A program made the translations under genes and the position numbers. From NCBI GenBank assembly GCA_025677835.1, contig JAIXMR010000098.1, forward strand, positions 41,569-105,568: DNA of 64,000 bases, written 5' to 3'. This DNA comes from Sporodiniella umbellata. Taxonomy: Eukaryota > Mucoromycota > Mucoromycetes > Mucorales > Rhizopodaceae. This document shows, in pieces, positions 9,690-21,127 of this stretch. Within the stretch, counting starts at the first letter, position 1; the number at the start of each line of letters is the position of its first letter. Below the pieces are notes generated by a model, which was given only the letters and a program-made list of their open reading frames with translations, was not told the origin of the DNA and ran no database searches.

Positions 9690-11452
9690 AAAAAAAGAAA
9701 AGAAAATTAAGCTTTTATTGAACTGTAATAAGAAAATGACTATTGTTAAGACTTTTTTTTTGGGGGGAGAACAATATTTACATATGTTTATGAGAGACAA
9801 AACTTTCATGACTTAGGGAATTTACGGTGAAGGGAAATACTTTGAAGGAAAAAAAATAAGGTAAAGTTTTTTTTTTTTTTTTAATACTTTGAGCTTACAA
9901 CGTTAAACAGAGTTGGTAATTTACGATAAAAATAAACCTTGTAACATCTCTACTAGGCTCTTGTATTGTATTTTATACGATAGGCGATTTCCCCTACAAT
10001 GCACTTTTCATACAGGATCCTCGGTTTCTTTTTTATCACAACCCCTCAATACGATTCAAAAAAGGCAAAAAAAAAAAATTTTAATTAAGAGCACAATTAT
10101 AAGCAATACAACTGCTCAATTGGTTTACTTTTCTTTGTTTTTATTTACCATTATTTTCATTTTCTTGTTTGTTGTCCAGTATTTAGGCTTGCTTAAATTT
10201 ACCAAAATCACAGTTGAAAGTCGACCCTAGATCAGGGCGATCAGATCATTAGTATTACTTAATTTACAGTTTAGAGATTGCTATATGGTAAGGTCGAAAG
10301 GCATCTATATAAAAAGGATTTTATTTACAAAACAACGGTCGCAAACATAATGTATAAATGTATGTATATATATATATATATATATATATACTTTTATAAG
10401 TATTATTTAAAGCTCAAGGCCACACATCGAGGGGCAATGAGGCTTGACATAAAATAATGAAAAGGGAATCATTAGTCCTCGTGTATTGGAACAAACACAC
10501 ATCAACGCTTGATACTGAACAGGCTTCCTAGCTACTATTATTGCTATTGAAGCTTTTCATACTCGCTTCTTTAGTGCAAAGTCCCCATTTTTTTTTTTTT
10601 TTTTTTTGGTCGTATACTCAGTAAAAGTTTGCTCCTAAAAGAAATTCTTACGTCGCTATTCGTTTATTAATCAAAACAAGATGATCAGGACGGTTAATAT
10701 ATTGATTAGCTATCGAGTTAATTCAACTATCCATAAAAGGCTACGCGTTGGGGAATTGTATAAGCCAGAAGGCGTTGGTCTTTTGGCTCTGATTCAGCTG
10801 TTGTGGGAATATTTACTTGATAAAACATTCTTTTAGATTCCTATGCTACAAAAATTCCTTTATCTTTTTGTTTATTTTATTTTTTGTTTCATCATATGTA
10901 CGCCAATCGTAAACCCTTTAGTTGTACTGGTCTGATCAAAATTGTGCCTAAGGTACAACTTAAAACAAACCAGAAAGAGACATGAGAGCTAAAATATCCT
11001 TGCTGTTTTTTTTTTTATGTTCAAAAACATCAAAAAAGCTTTCCCTTTTTTTTTTCTTTTTTTTTCGAATATCCTTATGTTTGATCTCAGGGTTTTATAA
11101 AGCCAAAATTGAATCTTACTTTGGAAGTGGTTGAAGAAAGAAAAATGAAGCGGTGTTTTATTTTGTCCCCGCACCGAACTTCAAATCTAAACCGCAGAAA
11201 AACAGCTTGAGAGAAAAAGAGAGAAAAAGACAAAGACAGAGGGCGTGAGCCGTAAAGTAGTTGAGTGAGAAATATGGATTGACCTTCCTCTTTGCATCCA
11301 TCCATTAGTTTTAAACGTAAGTTCATCCGTGTACTGTCTCTTTCTCTTTCTCTCCTTTGATCACCCAATAGCTGCAAATGTCACACCTACTCCATACAAC
11401 CCATAGACAAAAATAAACAGTCATCCACACTCATGAACACATTCACCAAAAT
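9050..11452. other. Long intergenic region with simple repeats
   Basis: No gene is firmly supported in this 2.4-kb stretch. There are coding-like scraps on the minus strand at about 9384-9650, with a possible GTGTGAG...TTTTAG intron, but I could not join them into a consistent frame. Another open frame at 9913-10230 has hydrophobic runs and no family resemblance. A-rich runs occur at 9216-9240 and 9661-9687, and a TA microsatellite at about 10364-10390. GA-rich segments near 11208-11245 approach the eL32 promoter. Confidence 0.4.
10364..10390. repeat. (TA)n microsatellite
   Basis: An alternating TA run of about 27 bases between genes. A similar (AT)n tract of about 26 bases is at 23971-23996, inside an intron of the SNF2-like gene. 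Confidence 0.85.
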
Positions 11453-11512
11453 TAGAAAGATGAAAAAGAGGGAAAGAGAAAGGGAGAGAGAGAAAGAGTT
11501 GAAAGAATGAAT
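11453..11512. promoter_or_regulatory. Purine-rich (GA) tract upstream of the eL32 start
   Basis: Nearly pure purine sequence on the plus strand lies 30-90 bp before the eL32 ATG. It reads like a leader/promoter polypurine tract of a highly expressed fungal gene. It is followed by TCGCTCAATGTGTTCGT (11508-11530 area), a string also found upstream of GNA1 near 43243. The regulatory role is inferred from position only. Confidence 0.35.
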
Positions 11513-11540
11513 CGCTCAATGTGTTCGTCATAGAATAACA

Positions 11541-12009
11541 ATGGTCACCCCTGCCGTTAAACACACGATTGTTAAGAAGCGTACTGCTACCTTCAAGCGC
11601 CACCAATCTAACCGCTTCATGCGTGTTGGTGTAAGTTTATATTGGGAAATAGAGAAGAAAGATTGTCTAATGACTGTTTGGGGGGGGGTTTTTTTTTTAA
11701 TAGGAATCCTGGAGAAAGCCCAAGGGTATTGATTGTAACATGCGTAGACGTTTCAAGGGCCAAGCTCCTATGCCCAAGATTGGTTACGGTTCTGCCAAGA
11801 AGACCCGCAACCTCTTGCCTAATGGTTTCCGCAAGTTCGTTGTCTCCAACGTTCGTGAACTCAACTTGTTGTTGATGCACAACCGTTCTTATGCCGCTGA
11901 GATTGCCCATAACGTTTCATCCAAGAAGCGTGTTGCTCTTTTGGAGCGTGCCGCTCAATTGAACGTTAAGGTTATCAATGCTGGTGCCCGTCTCCGTTCT
12001 CAAGAATAA
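11541..12009 (+). CDS. RPL32: 60S ribosomal protein L32 (eL32)
   Basis: Exons 11541-11630 and 11704-12009 give 131 residues. The protein begins [20 protein letters not shown] and continues [40 protein letters not shown] and [20 protein letters not shown], the conserved eL32 sequence and length. It is a component of the large cytosolic ribosomal subunit. The intron begins GTAAGT, contains G and T homopolymers, and falls in phase 0 after MRVG. Codon use is strongly biased towards C-ending codons (AAG, CGT, GTT/GTC), unlike the AT-rich neighbours, as expected for a highly expressed gene. Confidence 0.97.
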
Positions 12010-12640
12010 ATCCATTGACCTAAAAAAAGAAACAGAGTCTGTTTCAAATGTTTTGACTGATAAAAATCTGTTCATGTGTGGTTTGCTTTTGGACTGCTTT
12101 ATATTTTTTTTAAGGGGGACAGAAAGGGCAGGAAAGCCAGGTTAAGAAAGAGAGAGAAGCTTGTTAAATTTAGCAGAAAAAGTAACTTAACAGGCCAATA
12201 AAAGGGGGGGGTGAGTTGATTTGGGACTAGTTGATTGAGCCAGTTTAAAATAGAAAGGTTGGCCTGCCTGATGTGGTACAAGGTGTATTTTCCTTTTCCC
12301 CCCAAAAAATAATAATGGTTTACAAAGTCTTAATTTATCGTTCGAGTTTTTATTAGAAATAAAACTTTTTGTCTCCTCTGGAAACAAAGGGGAGCGATGG
12401 AGATGCTTGAGAGATTTTATTTTTAAATTTTTTTTTTGGGGGCAAGATGAGCATGAAAGATCTTTCTTTTTTTGACCTTTTGGGGGAAGGACAAAGGTTA
12501 CAGCGGATGACCTTCCTCGTTAGGAAGGACGGCCGCGGTCACAGTGCGTCATATATATTTAAATACTTTTCGTTTAGTGTTTTTTTTTTGTCTTTTACTT
12601 CTCCCTTCTTTTTAATACAACTCATCTAATATACAAGAAA
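12010..12640. other. Spacer between eL32 and YHM2, including the YHM2 promoter
   Basis: No gene. The proximal part should hold the eL32 3' UTR. The distal part has a GC-rich island (about 12505-12550) unlike the surrounding AT-rich DNA, described separately. Confidence 0.5.
12527..12563 (+). promoter_or_regulatory. Putative YHM2 promoter elements
   Basis: About 80-115 bp upstream of the YHM2 start are a CCGCGG palindrome, a TGCGTCA string (half of a CRE/AP-1-like TGACGCA site) and then TATATATTTAAATA, a TATA-box candidate. The order and spacing are promoter-like. CCGCGG can be bound by fungal zinc-cluster regulators. No binding has been shown. Confidence 0.4.
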
Positions 12641-13780
12641 ATGGCTCCTATTGATACCACACCCAGAGACCCCAATGCACCTCCCGAGAAGAAGACAATC
12701 TCTTATAAGAATTTACTTTTGGGTGCCTGTAAGTATACTTTATCTGCATAAATCTTATTATTGGGCCCAAAATAACAGTTTTTTTTTTTTTTAAAAAAAA
12801 AAGCGTTAAATATGTTTGAGGTTTCCACCTTGGGCCAACCTTTTGAAGTGATCAAGACACAGCTTGCTGCTAATCGAGGACAGCCTCTTAAAACTGCATT
12901 ATCTTCTATTTACAGTCGTGGTGGAGTACTTGGTTTTTACCAAGGTTTAATACCCTGGGCTTGGATTGAAGCTTCTACTAAAGGCGCTGTGTTATTATTT
13001 ACTGCTTCCGAGTTCGAGTATCGCGCAAGAGCAGCTGGTGCTTCCCCTTTCTTGGTAAGTTTTATTCATGAGTAAAGAAAAAAAAAAAAAAAGACCAAGC
13101 ACTCATGAAAGGTAGGGTGGTATTATTGGTGGTATGGGCGGAGGTATCGCACAGGCTTATACAACGATGGGATTTTGTACATTCATGAAAACAGTGGAAG
13201 TGACACGTCATAAATCAGGAGCAAAAGAGTCTACATTTAAAATAGCTGGTGAGATCTTCAAGCGGGAAGGAATTGCGGGTATCAATAAAGGTGTAAACGC
13301 CGTTGCTGTGCGCCAATGTACCAACTGGGCTTCAAGATTTGGTATTACGCGTTTTGCACAAGAATCGATTATCAGATCTCGCTATGGAGAGGGCCCTGAT
13401 GCTCATCTTCGTGCTACTGCTATCGATAAAGCGTTTGCTTCTATCATTGGTGGTGCTCTTTCTTGTTGGAATCAACCTATTGAAGTGATCCGTATTGAAA
13501 TGCAAAGTCAGGTCAAGGCTGCTGATCGACCGGAAAAAATGACAATTGCTAGCACTACCAAATATATCTACAAACATAACGGCATTAAGGGATTTTATCG
13601 TGGTGTTATGCCTCGTATTGGTTTGGGTATGTGGCAGACTCTTTGCATGGTAGCCTTAGGTAAGTTCATATTAACCTGTTTCCCTCCCCTTTTTTTGTTG
13701 TTGTTTTTTTTTTAAAAAAAAAGATACTAACAGTTTTTTTTATAGGCGATTACTTTAGAGACTTCTTTGGAACAAAATAG
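12641..13780 (+). CDS. YHM2: Mitochondrial citrate/2-oxoglutarate carrier Yhm2
   Basis: Exons 12641-12728, 12804-13054, 13116-13659 and 13746-13780 give 305 residues in one frame. Key stretches are [17 protein letters not shown] (first carrier signature PxxxxK), [60 protein letters not shown] and [16 protein letters not shown]. These match yeast Yhm2 closely, including the unusual TMGFCTxMKTVE second repeat. Yhm2 exchanges citrate and oxoglutarate across the inner mitochondrial membrane and was also found bound to mtDNA. Three tandem carrier repeats with about six membrane spans are expected. The last intron has a perfect TACTAAC branch site just before the acceptor region. Confidence 0.95.
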
Positions 13781-14762
13781 ATTTCTTAATTATTTATTTA
13801 TTTTAACTACCTTTTTTTTATGCCTTTTCTTTCTTTTCTTTCATGTATTAAAACAGTGACTCGCCTGAGTTAAAATATCCCCAGCGCTTAAAACGCCGTT
13901 CATTTTATTGGTCAGTTCGCGTTACTGAAACAATAATAAAACTAATAGCAAACACCATTTTATGATTCAATGAATACCTTATAACCAAAAGAGAAATAAC
14001 TACTTTAAATATTTTGCTCATTCTAGAAAAAAAAAAAAAAGGGTGTCTAAAATGAGCTATTGCTATGTCTATGATATTTGCTCAAAGTTTCACAGAGAGC
14101 TAACGCCTTGTCTAATCAATCGAAATAATCTTCCGCACTAGTGTAACGTATTCGTACGAAACAAGCATGGTTTCACAGCCCATTGGGTTTGCTCAACAAA
14201 CATCAGATAAAGTTACAAGATTTATTCCAAATGGTTTTTTTCTATATAGAAAGCCTAGTTTGCAGCGGAATCGATAAAGATAATGCATCCGTGTCTTATT
14301 TCAGAAAAAAATAAAATAAAAGCAGAAGCTTTTTAGTAAAATCAAATGAGGATCAAGTCTAACTTGTATTTCTTGATCTAGTTTTTAGTTCTCAGTTAAA
14401 GAATGGCCTCTACCAAGAGCTGTTATGTATACAGGAACCGAGTCGTTTTGGTAACAGTACGTTATCTTTATTTGTTGCATTTAGTCAAAGCAGACAGGCA
14501 TAGGTGTATACAAATCTGTTTATTGATATTCATTTTAGTCTTAAAAAAGCCTTATTTATTGAATCTAAAGAATCCATGTCCGCTTCTTGTTATCGTAGAA
14601 TAAAACTAAACAGGATTTTAAATAGCACCAAAATGACTGATACTAAAGACTACCCAGATTCAACATTTCTTTCCTTATTTATATTGTAGTTTGTGTTTAT
14701 GTATTATTATTGTATTTTTTTTTATTGTTATTAATAGATGAATCAGTGCTTCTCTTTGTTTT
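13781..14762. other. Intergenic region between YHM2 and RCY1 (convergent)
   Basis: About 980 bp between the converging 3' ends of YHM2 (plus) and RCY1 (minus). Small open frames at 14403-14689 overlap, show no domain, and are not supported. Confidence 0.5.
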
Positions 14763-17700
14763 TTACATAATCGAACAGTCTGTCATATCCTTTTGAACTA
14801 CTCTTTTAATCATAGGCCAATCGCTCCTACAGGCAGCAAATTCAAATAAATCTTCAACCCGCATTAAGCCGTGATATCGCTCAAGATCGTGAATGAGCAA
14901 CTTAATGTCCGAAGCAGATTCAATAATATAGATATTGGCTAAAGATTTCAAAGCCAAAAAACAAGTAGTAATATCCTTTTGTCGAAGGGAAGATACAAAG
15001 TCGTAATAAGCGTTCATGTCGCTGATGTATCGGAACCCTCCCTGCTCATTTACTGTCTGCATCTTCAAATGTTTACATAAAACCCTAAAAAATTGGGAGA
15101 AATAAATTAATAAAAAAAAGTGAGGTATCTAAAGTAAACTGAGTTCAACTTACTCAAAAAAACGTTTACAGATTTCGCTAAAGAATAAGTCCATGGTGCC
15201 TTTTTCAGCTGCACCAGCCAAAATAGATGTATTTGTCTTTAGACAGAGAATGGTATCTTTACAAGCCTGAAAGAAAAGAATGAGTCTTTTTGCAAAAAAA
15301 AAAAAAAAAAAAAAAACAAGAGGATCATTTACTTTTGTTGGCCTCAATTCAGGTGGAGCATGAGAAGGTGGGTTATAGTCCTCTTTGGTTTGTTCATGAG
15401 TAAGAATACACTCTGTTTGGGAAAGTAATACTTGGATACCGCGATCCATGCTTTGGGCTACACAATCATCAAGCAACCTTTCAAACGCCTTTTTTTCTTT
15501 GTTGACCTCATTGATAAAGTCCAATTTATCTACATACTTGGTGATCTCCTCATCGTAATAGAGTTGAATCATTTGTTGAATCACGTCAGCTACATGAACT
15601 AGTTCAAAAAGCTCTGTGAGCGGTGGCACATCCTCACTTAAACTGTAGGGGTTGGGTTTATACGTAGAGAGCTGAGCTGTGGCACTACAAAATCAGATCA
15701 GTACAACCGTCTGACATGGGGTCAATACTTTTCAAATCCAGGCTGGATATGGGTCGTGCTTAGGATTTTCAACAACTGAGTAAATATCTGCTCAAAAGTT
15801 TTTTGTATATCGGCCTTCATCCGCCCAGGGAATCCGATATGGATAAACTGCTCGACACGCCTTTCCGATTCTTTGTTGGCTTTGATGATTTGTAGGGCAG
15901 TTTCCAAAGATATGTAATCTTGAAGAACATCTAGCTCCTGTCTGGCCGATTCGAGTTGAACAGTGGCATCTTTGTTTTCTGATAGGTTAGATGCTACTGA
16001 AGGTGCAGTAGAGAGAGTAGACTGGGTGGAGGATCTTTTGTTCACGCTAGACGATGATCGGTGAAAAGGTGAAGCGATAGTGGTAGCTGCACTAGAAACG
16101 AGATCAACCGGGAGTGCAATCATCTTTTTGAAAGCATTTAGGTAGTTTCTATTCAGAACAAAAATAAGAAATTCTGTTTTTTTTTTTTTTTTAAGCAACG
16201 CTTGTTTTCACCTTTTGAACACCTCACGCGAATGGTTTGTTAGTCGAGCTGCTCCATCAACCCATGCTGAGGATCTATTGTTCTACGCAGAGTAATCTTT
16301 AGAAAACTGCTTTTTCTTCTTTCCTTGGTCTTTTTATTACCCATTCCTCAATGTGCTCTCGAGTCACTTTTTCTGCATACTGGCTTTCCTCATAAAGATA
16401 ATCGTCCAAAAATGGCAAAAACAGTTTGAACAATAAATTTACGCCCCGCTCTTTTTGAATAGTCTGAGTCACTTCTTCTTCATTGACTATGGTATCCATT
16501 ACAAGTCGACAGGATTCCAAAACAGCTGACATTGTAGTCAAATATATGTGTGAGCTTATCTGCATTGCTTTGCCTAACAAATGGGTAACGAACTCTGCGA
16601 CCTAAGAGATCGGTGTGAGACCATGCACACATGTATATATAGTTAAATAGATTTCCCTAAATTTTACCACATCTTCAAATACTCTATCTATAAAGGTGTA
16701 CAGAACGTCCATTTTCTTGGGAAAAATACTGTCTATTAGGGTGGATTGTTCTTTTAGTTTCTCGGTGATATGCTTCATTAACTCTTTGAAAGGCGTAATG
16801 TCCTCTGATGAATCTCTAGAGAAAGGGGTTTGTATTTATATATATACAAGAGTCGATATGTGTCCTTACATAAAGCTGTCTTCTGGTTTATAGGGATTAT
16901 CGTAAAAAAGGGCGTGTTTCTGTATGTAGGTTTGTATGCAGATTGATCCACCGTTTAAAACGATAGACGCGTTTGCAAATGTTTTCATGCCTTCTATGTC
17001 GTGCGCGTCATAAGCTATTTCAAATTCATGGAGTACAGCGCTTTCAAAATACTGCGACAATGCATGCACGGCCTCATTCAACTATTTACAAAACAATAAA
17101 AAAAGCTTTTTCTTTAGTCCCCTCTGTTACTGTACATTGGTTTTTTTCCTTTTTTTTTTTTTTTTACCTCTCGCCAGTCTTCCATCACATGGCACTCCCC
17201 TAAACCAACCAACAGATTAATAATCTGTCCGCAGACTTCTGGTTCGTTTCCGTAGTCATTCAAGACTTTATTCGATTCTTTGTTGTTATCTCTCAGGTCT
17301 GTATAATAGGGTATCAGCTGCGTATACAGCTCTTTGAATCTCTCTTTGGATAATCCAGTTGATTTGGCTCGTGCTCTTGCCTGGAATGGATCGGTAGACA
17401 TTCCGGGTATTAACGTGTTTAACGGTTTATTATTGATATATATTCTATGCTGTACATCTATTAATGAGCTGTCGTTTCTACTCTTGCCCTCTTTTAAAAA
17501 AAAAAATGTAAACATTAAATATCCCCACACAAATGAAAGTCCTTTAAAATTAATGATATCCTTCCCCCACCCCTCTCGGCTCCAGCTCTTTTTTTTTTTT
17601 CTACTCTTTTTCCTCTTTTCAAATACCCAAGGTAGCAGCTAATGCCCCAGTGTCATTTTTTAACATAAGCCGTAGCTTTTCATCCCAAATTTCATCGTCG

Positions 17701-17837
17701 TTCACCAATACTTTAAATCTTCTGGATACTAAAGCTATTTTTCCCAGTGTTGGAATTGGCAAGTAACTGAATACTCTTAACAACACATCAGGGGGTAGCA
17801 TTTTGCTCTTCGTGGTGGTTTCTTCTAAAGGACTCAT
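14763..17837 (-). CDS. RCY1: Recyclin-1 (F-box and exocyst Sec10-like protein, Rcy1/Pof6)
   Basis: Ten exons join in phase: 17627-17837, 17168-17490, 16870-17081, 16668-16815, 16341-16601, 16212-16282, 15729-16148, 15333-15684, 15154-15266 and 14763-15084. The N-terminus holds an F-box (LPPDVLLRVFSYLPIPTLGKIALVSRRFK). Helical exocyst-Sec10-like sequence follows, with motifs VLYTFIDRVFEDV, EEWNNRSSAWVDGAARL and EDLFEFAACRSDWP. A serine/threonine-rich insert lies around SSSSVNKRSSTQST. The protein ends DCSIM, giving the CAAX box CSIM; yeast Rcy1 also ends in a prenylated CAAX motif. Rcy1 works in recycling of plasma-membrane proteins from endosomes and binds Skp1 through the F-box. Membrane anchoring by prenylation is inferred from the motif. 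Confidence 0.92.
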
Positions 17838-18286
17838 TGCTGAATTGAAACGAAAAAAAAAAACAGGGTCTTTTGAGATATACTGGGTTTTTATTTTGCT
17901 GTTGTGATATGCCTTTTTATTTTCTCTCGGAATAGAGTTTTGAGCTCAGATAGGATGCTTTTGCCAAAGTACAGAAAAAAAGCCCTTGACAAGGTACATG
18001 ATGTATTATAGACAAAGAGCAAGCAGTAATTCTTGTTTTTTAGTGCCTATGAAAACAGTGGCACTTTGTTCTTGTTTGCTTTTTTAGAGGTCAGTTTTTT
18101 TAAAAAAAATGGAGGGGGCTGAAGGGAGAGACATACAGTTTCTCATGCTGGCTTTCGGGTTTTCAACTTTTGTGGCTTGAATCCTTTTTCTTTCAAGGTA
18201 TAGCAGAAAAAGGCCTTCTCTTGTGACAGACGGCGTACTGGTTTTAAATGAAGAGTCTCACGTGGGATTTTATGATAGTTGGCTTG
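17838..18286. other. RCY1 upstream region
   Basis: About 450 bp between the RCY1 start and a decayed Tc1-like element. It must include the RCY1 promoter. No gene or clear regulatory motif is seen. Confidence 0.4.
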
Positions 18287-19798
18287 CAGTTGACGAAAAA
18301 ATGCTGGCCCAATAAAATGAAAATGATCACCAATTTTGAAAGTGAGTTAACAACACAAAAATGTAACGAGGATTGGCCTATCTCTCTCTTCTTTTTCTCT
18401 TCTGGAGTATTACTCAACATGAACGGAGAATAAAATTTTGACAGTGAAGCAGTACCTGTGATGATATACAATCATATATAGACTGGGAAGAAGCTGCAGT
18501 AGTAGATGCAGCACAAAAAAAAAAGGCTAAGAGGAAGACCAAACCTCACTCTAAGGAGCCCTTCCTTGATTCACTGAAGAAGGAAAGAGGATCACACATT
18601 ATCAAGAACGAAGCAAAGGTAGCCAGTTTGATCAATTTGCTGTAGAGGTTTGAGAACATGTCTATTAGTGAAACGAATAGAAAGGTAGGGCTCTGCAAGT
18701 CGACAACTGTCCATAAAGTCAAGCATCGAAATAGTTGAAAAAGGAATCCCTGACTCTATCGCAATCAAAGAAAGGGACAACCCGCAATATTCAAAGACGA
18801 GCATACTGTATGTATCTTTGAGCTGCTGGCTAATAAGTCAATGTTGACAGTTGAAGCTGTTATAGATCATCTGTTAAAAGAATTTAGAGATCACCCCCAG
18901 ATCAGTACAGAATCACATGAAGAAAAATTATCGCCCAACCTACAAGCATATCATCCCTAGATATTATGACAGGGGTAAGGATGAAGCTGTTACCAAAAGA
19001 CGAAATACAGCAGCATACTGGGTCAGCCAGAACATAGACTTTATGAACAAACGTATATTTTTGGACGAAGCTGGTTTTAAAAGGAATATACATCGCTTAT
19101 ATGGACGGTCTCAGGCAGGAACACCTTGTAAAGCTGTTATTCAAATAAAGGAAACAAATATCAGCGCCTTGGGTGCTATTTTTAAAAGTGGTTTAATCAC
19201 ATTACCCAGAAAGAAATTGCACTTAGCGCTAGGAGTGGAAAATGAGCTGAGTTGGTGAAAAAGCTTAGGCCTTTAAGAGAAAAGGTACTACTAGTAGTGG
19301 CTTCCTTGAATACATAGAGCATGTCTTCACAACACTGGATGCGGCTAGCTTGAGCTACAAACATCTAGTTCTTGATAATGCATCCATTCGCAAGGCTGCA
19401 CTTGCCGAAGATTGGGTTGGGCAGCATGGCTATAAATTTCTCTTTTCGCTCTCTTATTTTCCTTTCCTAAATCTAATCAAAGAGTGTTGGTCCAACTTGA
19501 AGACTGTTGCAAATAAAGATCTTTCTTCTGTTTGATAGAACGAAAAAATCTCTGATCGTATTTGCAACACATTACTTCACATCATCAGAGAAGATTGCGA
19601 GGATTGGATCAAGCATTCTTTGGCAGAGATATTTTATTTGTGAAAAAGGATTATAAGAAACAAAATAAAAAGTATGTACTGCATTTCTTTACTAGTGATC
19701 TATTTTCGTACTAAATGATCCATTTTCAAAATCGGTGAACATTTTCATTTCAAATTGGTCAATTATTTTTTATTGGGCCAGCCTTTTTTCGTCAACTG
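18287..19798 (+). mobile_element. Decayed Tc1/mariner-type transposon
   Basis: The ends are inverted repeats beginning CAGTTGACGAAAAAA and continuing GGCTGGCCCAATAAA. Further in, both sides share an ATGAAAATGnTCACCnATTTTGAAA block. The left arm lacks about 19 bases present in the right arm. On the right the element is followed by TA; on the left the expected TA reads TG, probably a mutation. Length is about 1.5 kb with one transposase remnant inside. It sits about 180 bp before the cyclin start codon at 19978. Confidence 0.8.
18480..19640 (+). pseudogene. Broken DDE (Tc1/IS630-like) transposase
   Basis: The coding remnant is spread over several frames with internal stops. The recognisable parts are an N-terminal helix-turn-helix region (about 18590-18900, frame broken), an IFLDEAGFKRNIHRLYGRS segment with the first catalytic Asp (about 19060-19110), a VLDNASIRKAAL segment with the second Asp (about 19370), and FPFLNLIKECWSNLK with the Glu (about 19460-19500). 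The Asp-Glu spacing is about 35 residues, as in the Tc1/mariner DD34-35E group. At least two stops separate the first and second Asp segments. It cannot make an active enzyme as it stands. Confidence 0.8.
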
Positions 19799-19977
19799 TA
19801 TAAGAAAGATGTGTACAATTTCACTTTTATTTTATTCTGTTTTCTTATTTTGATGTAACATTTCTTATTATTTTTTTCTTATTGTTTCTTTTTCCTTAAA
19901 TTAAATTGGGGCCCGTTCATCTTTTTTTTTTCTTTTTCTTTTTCTTTTTGAACAGCGGAAAAGAAATTGAAGAACTA

Positions 19978-20636
19978 ATGGCTGATATGTCGTTATCACG
20001 ACAGCCTTACTTTGATTTGGGAACATTTCCGGTGGCAGAGACAATAACCATGGTTACTTGTCTGCTTGAGAAGATAACCAAGGCAAACGACGCATTTCCT
20101 TCCAAGCATGCTATCACCTCGTTCCATGCTCGCTCTGTGCCAAGCATCGACATACAGTCGTACTTGACTAGAATTCTCAAATACTGCCCTTGTTCTAATG
20201 AGTGCTTTCTCAGTCTGCTGGTCTACTTTGATCGCATTACACAACAAAACAAAAAATCGTTTACCATTGATTCTTTCAACATTCATAGACTCATCATCTC
20301 CGGCATCATGGTCTCTAGTAAATTCTTTTCGGACGTTTTCTTTACCAACACTCGGTATGCAAAGGTAAAGGCTTATAAAAAAGGCTATTTATCCTCATGT
20401 TCTATTAGGTGGGAGGACTCCCTGTAGAGGAATTGAATCTATTGGAGCTAGAATTTCTAAAAATGAACCGGTTCAGTATATATGTTTCAGTAGAAGAGCT
20501 TCAGCAATACGGAAACCAACTGCTGATGCACTCCATCCGAGAAGAAAACAGAATAAAACAAAAAGAGATAAACATGTATCATAGTGAATCATTCAAGAGT
20601 AGCTCACTTGCCCCTTCGTTTATAAAAGACATGTGA
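19978..20636 (+). CDS. Pho80/PCL-type cyclin
   Basis: Exons 19978-20364 and 20409-20636 give 204 residues from the ATG at 19978; a short in-frame upstream exon (SGKEIEEL before the ATG, after a TTGAACAG acceptor) is also possible. The cyclin fold is seen in FHARSVPSIDIQSYLTRILK, CPCSNECFLSLLVYFDRI, FNIHRLIISGIMVSSKFFSD and the second-exon start VGGLPVEELNLLELEFL. The order RSVPSI(D)I..YL.RI..Y is characteristic of the Pho80-like group, which binds Pho85-type CDKs in phosphate and nutrient signalling or cell polarity. Partner and pathway are inferred. The decayed Tc1 element lies immediately upstream and may have displaced or supplied promoter sequence. Confidence 0.85.
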
Positions 20637-20827
20637 AACCATACTTTTTCTTTCCCACCCCACCCCCCTTTCCTTTGCCTGTAAATACTTTTTCAACCCT
20701 CTCCCTTTAAAAACACTTCAACACAATTACTATCGGTTCTGTTTCAAATAAAAAAGAAATCATATAGATTTATTAATAATTACTATACTAAACTATCGAT
20801 AGATGACTTTTCTTTTTCTAGAATCTA

Positions 20828-21127
20828 TCACTCCCATACCCCTTTAGACAATCTGGGCTTCTCTTGTTGGTATATGTTGTAACGGTCTAGTAGCCATTGT
20901 CTAAAGACAGAGCTTGGCTTCTGGGCGCTACTTTTCCCTATAGCAAGTACAGAGAAAAAATGTCCTTCGGATATTGAATTAAGCGGTGATTAAATTTAAC
21001 TGCATGTCAGTTTGATGAATCAGACTGTCAATCCGAGCATAGATTCCCTATAATTTTATATCTGTCACTAAAAAATGCTTCTTTTTCGGTAATTTTTTTG
21101 ACGCCTCAGAACCTAATGTCTTTCTAC
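20828..21127 (-). CDS. Coding-like minus-strand exons of unrecognised protein (3' part)
   Basis: On the minus strand a segment reads CRKTLGSEASKKLPKKKHFL, then GIYARIDSLIHQTDM. A GTTAAA...GAAAAG intron leads to HSAQKPSSVFRQWLLDRYN and ends KPRLSKGVWE followed by a stop at 20828. Amino-acid composition is protein-like rather than AT-rich noise. The first two parts are separated by a 21-nt stretch (21048-21068) with GT...AG ends and an in-frame stop, so this is either a very short intron or a decayed frame. It may be the 3' half of the same gene as the exons at 21373-22071, but I could not fix the link. No family was recognised. Confidence 0.3.

Noticed and set aside
9913..10230. 105-residue frame with hydrophobic segments
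   Set aside because: It runs through a poly-A tract, has no relatives I recognise, and sits in low-complexity AT-rich DNA.
11087..11606. Minus-strand frames rich in Phe, Leu and Ser before eL32
   Set aside because: They are complements of purine-rich promoter/leader sequence; composition explains them.
19906..19977. Upstream extension of the cyclin frame through a poly-Phe run
   Set aside because: It lacks an ATG and reads through a pyrimidine tract that looks like an intron end; the ATG at 19978 or an unseen upstream exon is more likely.
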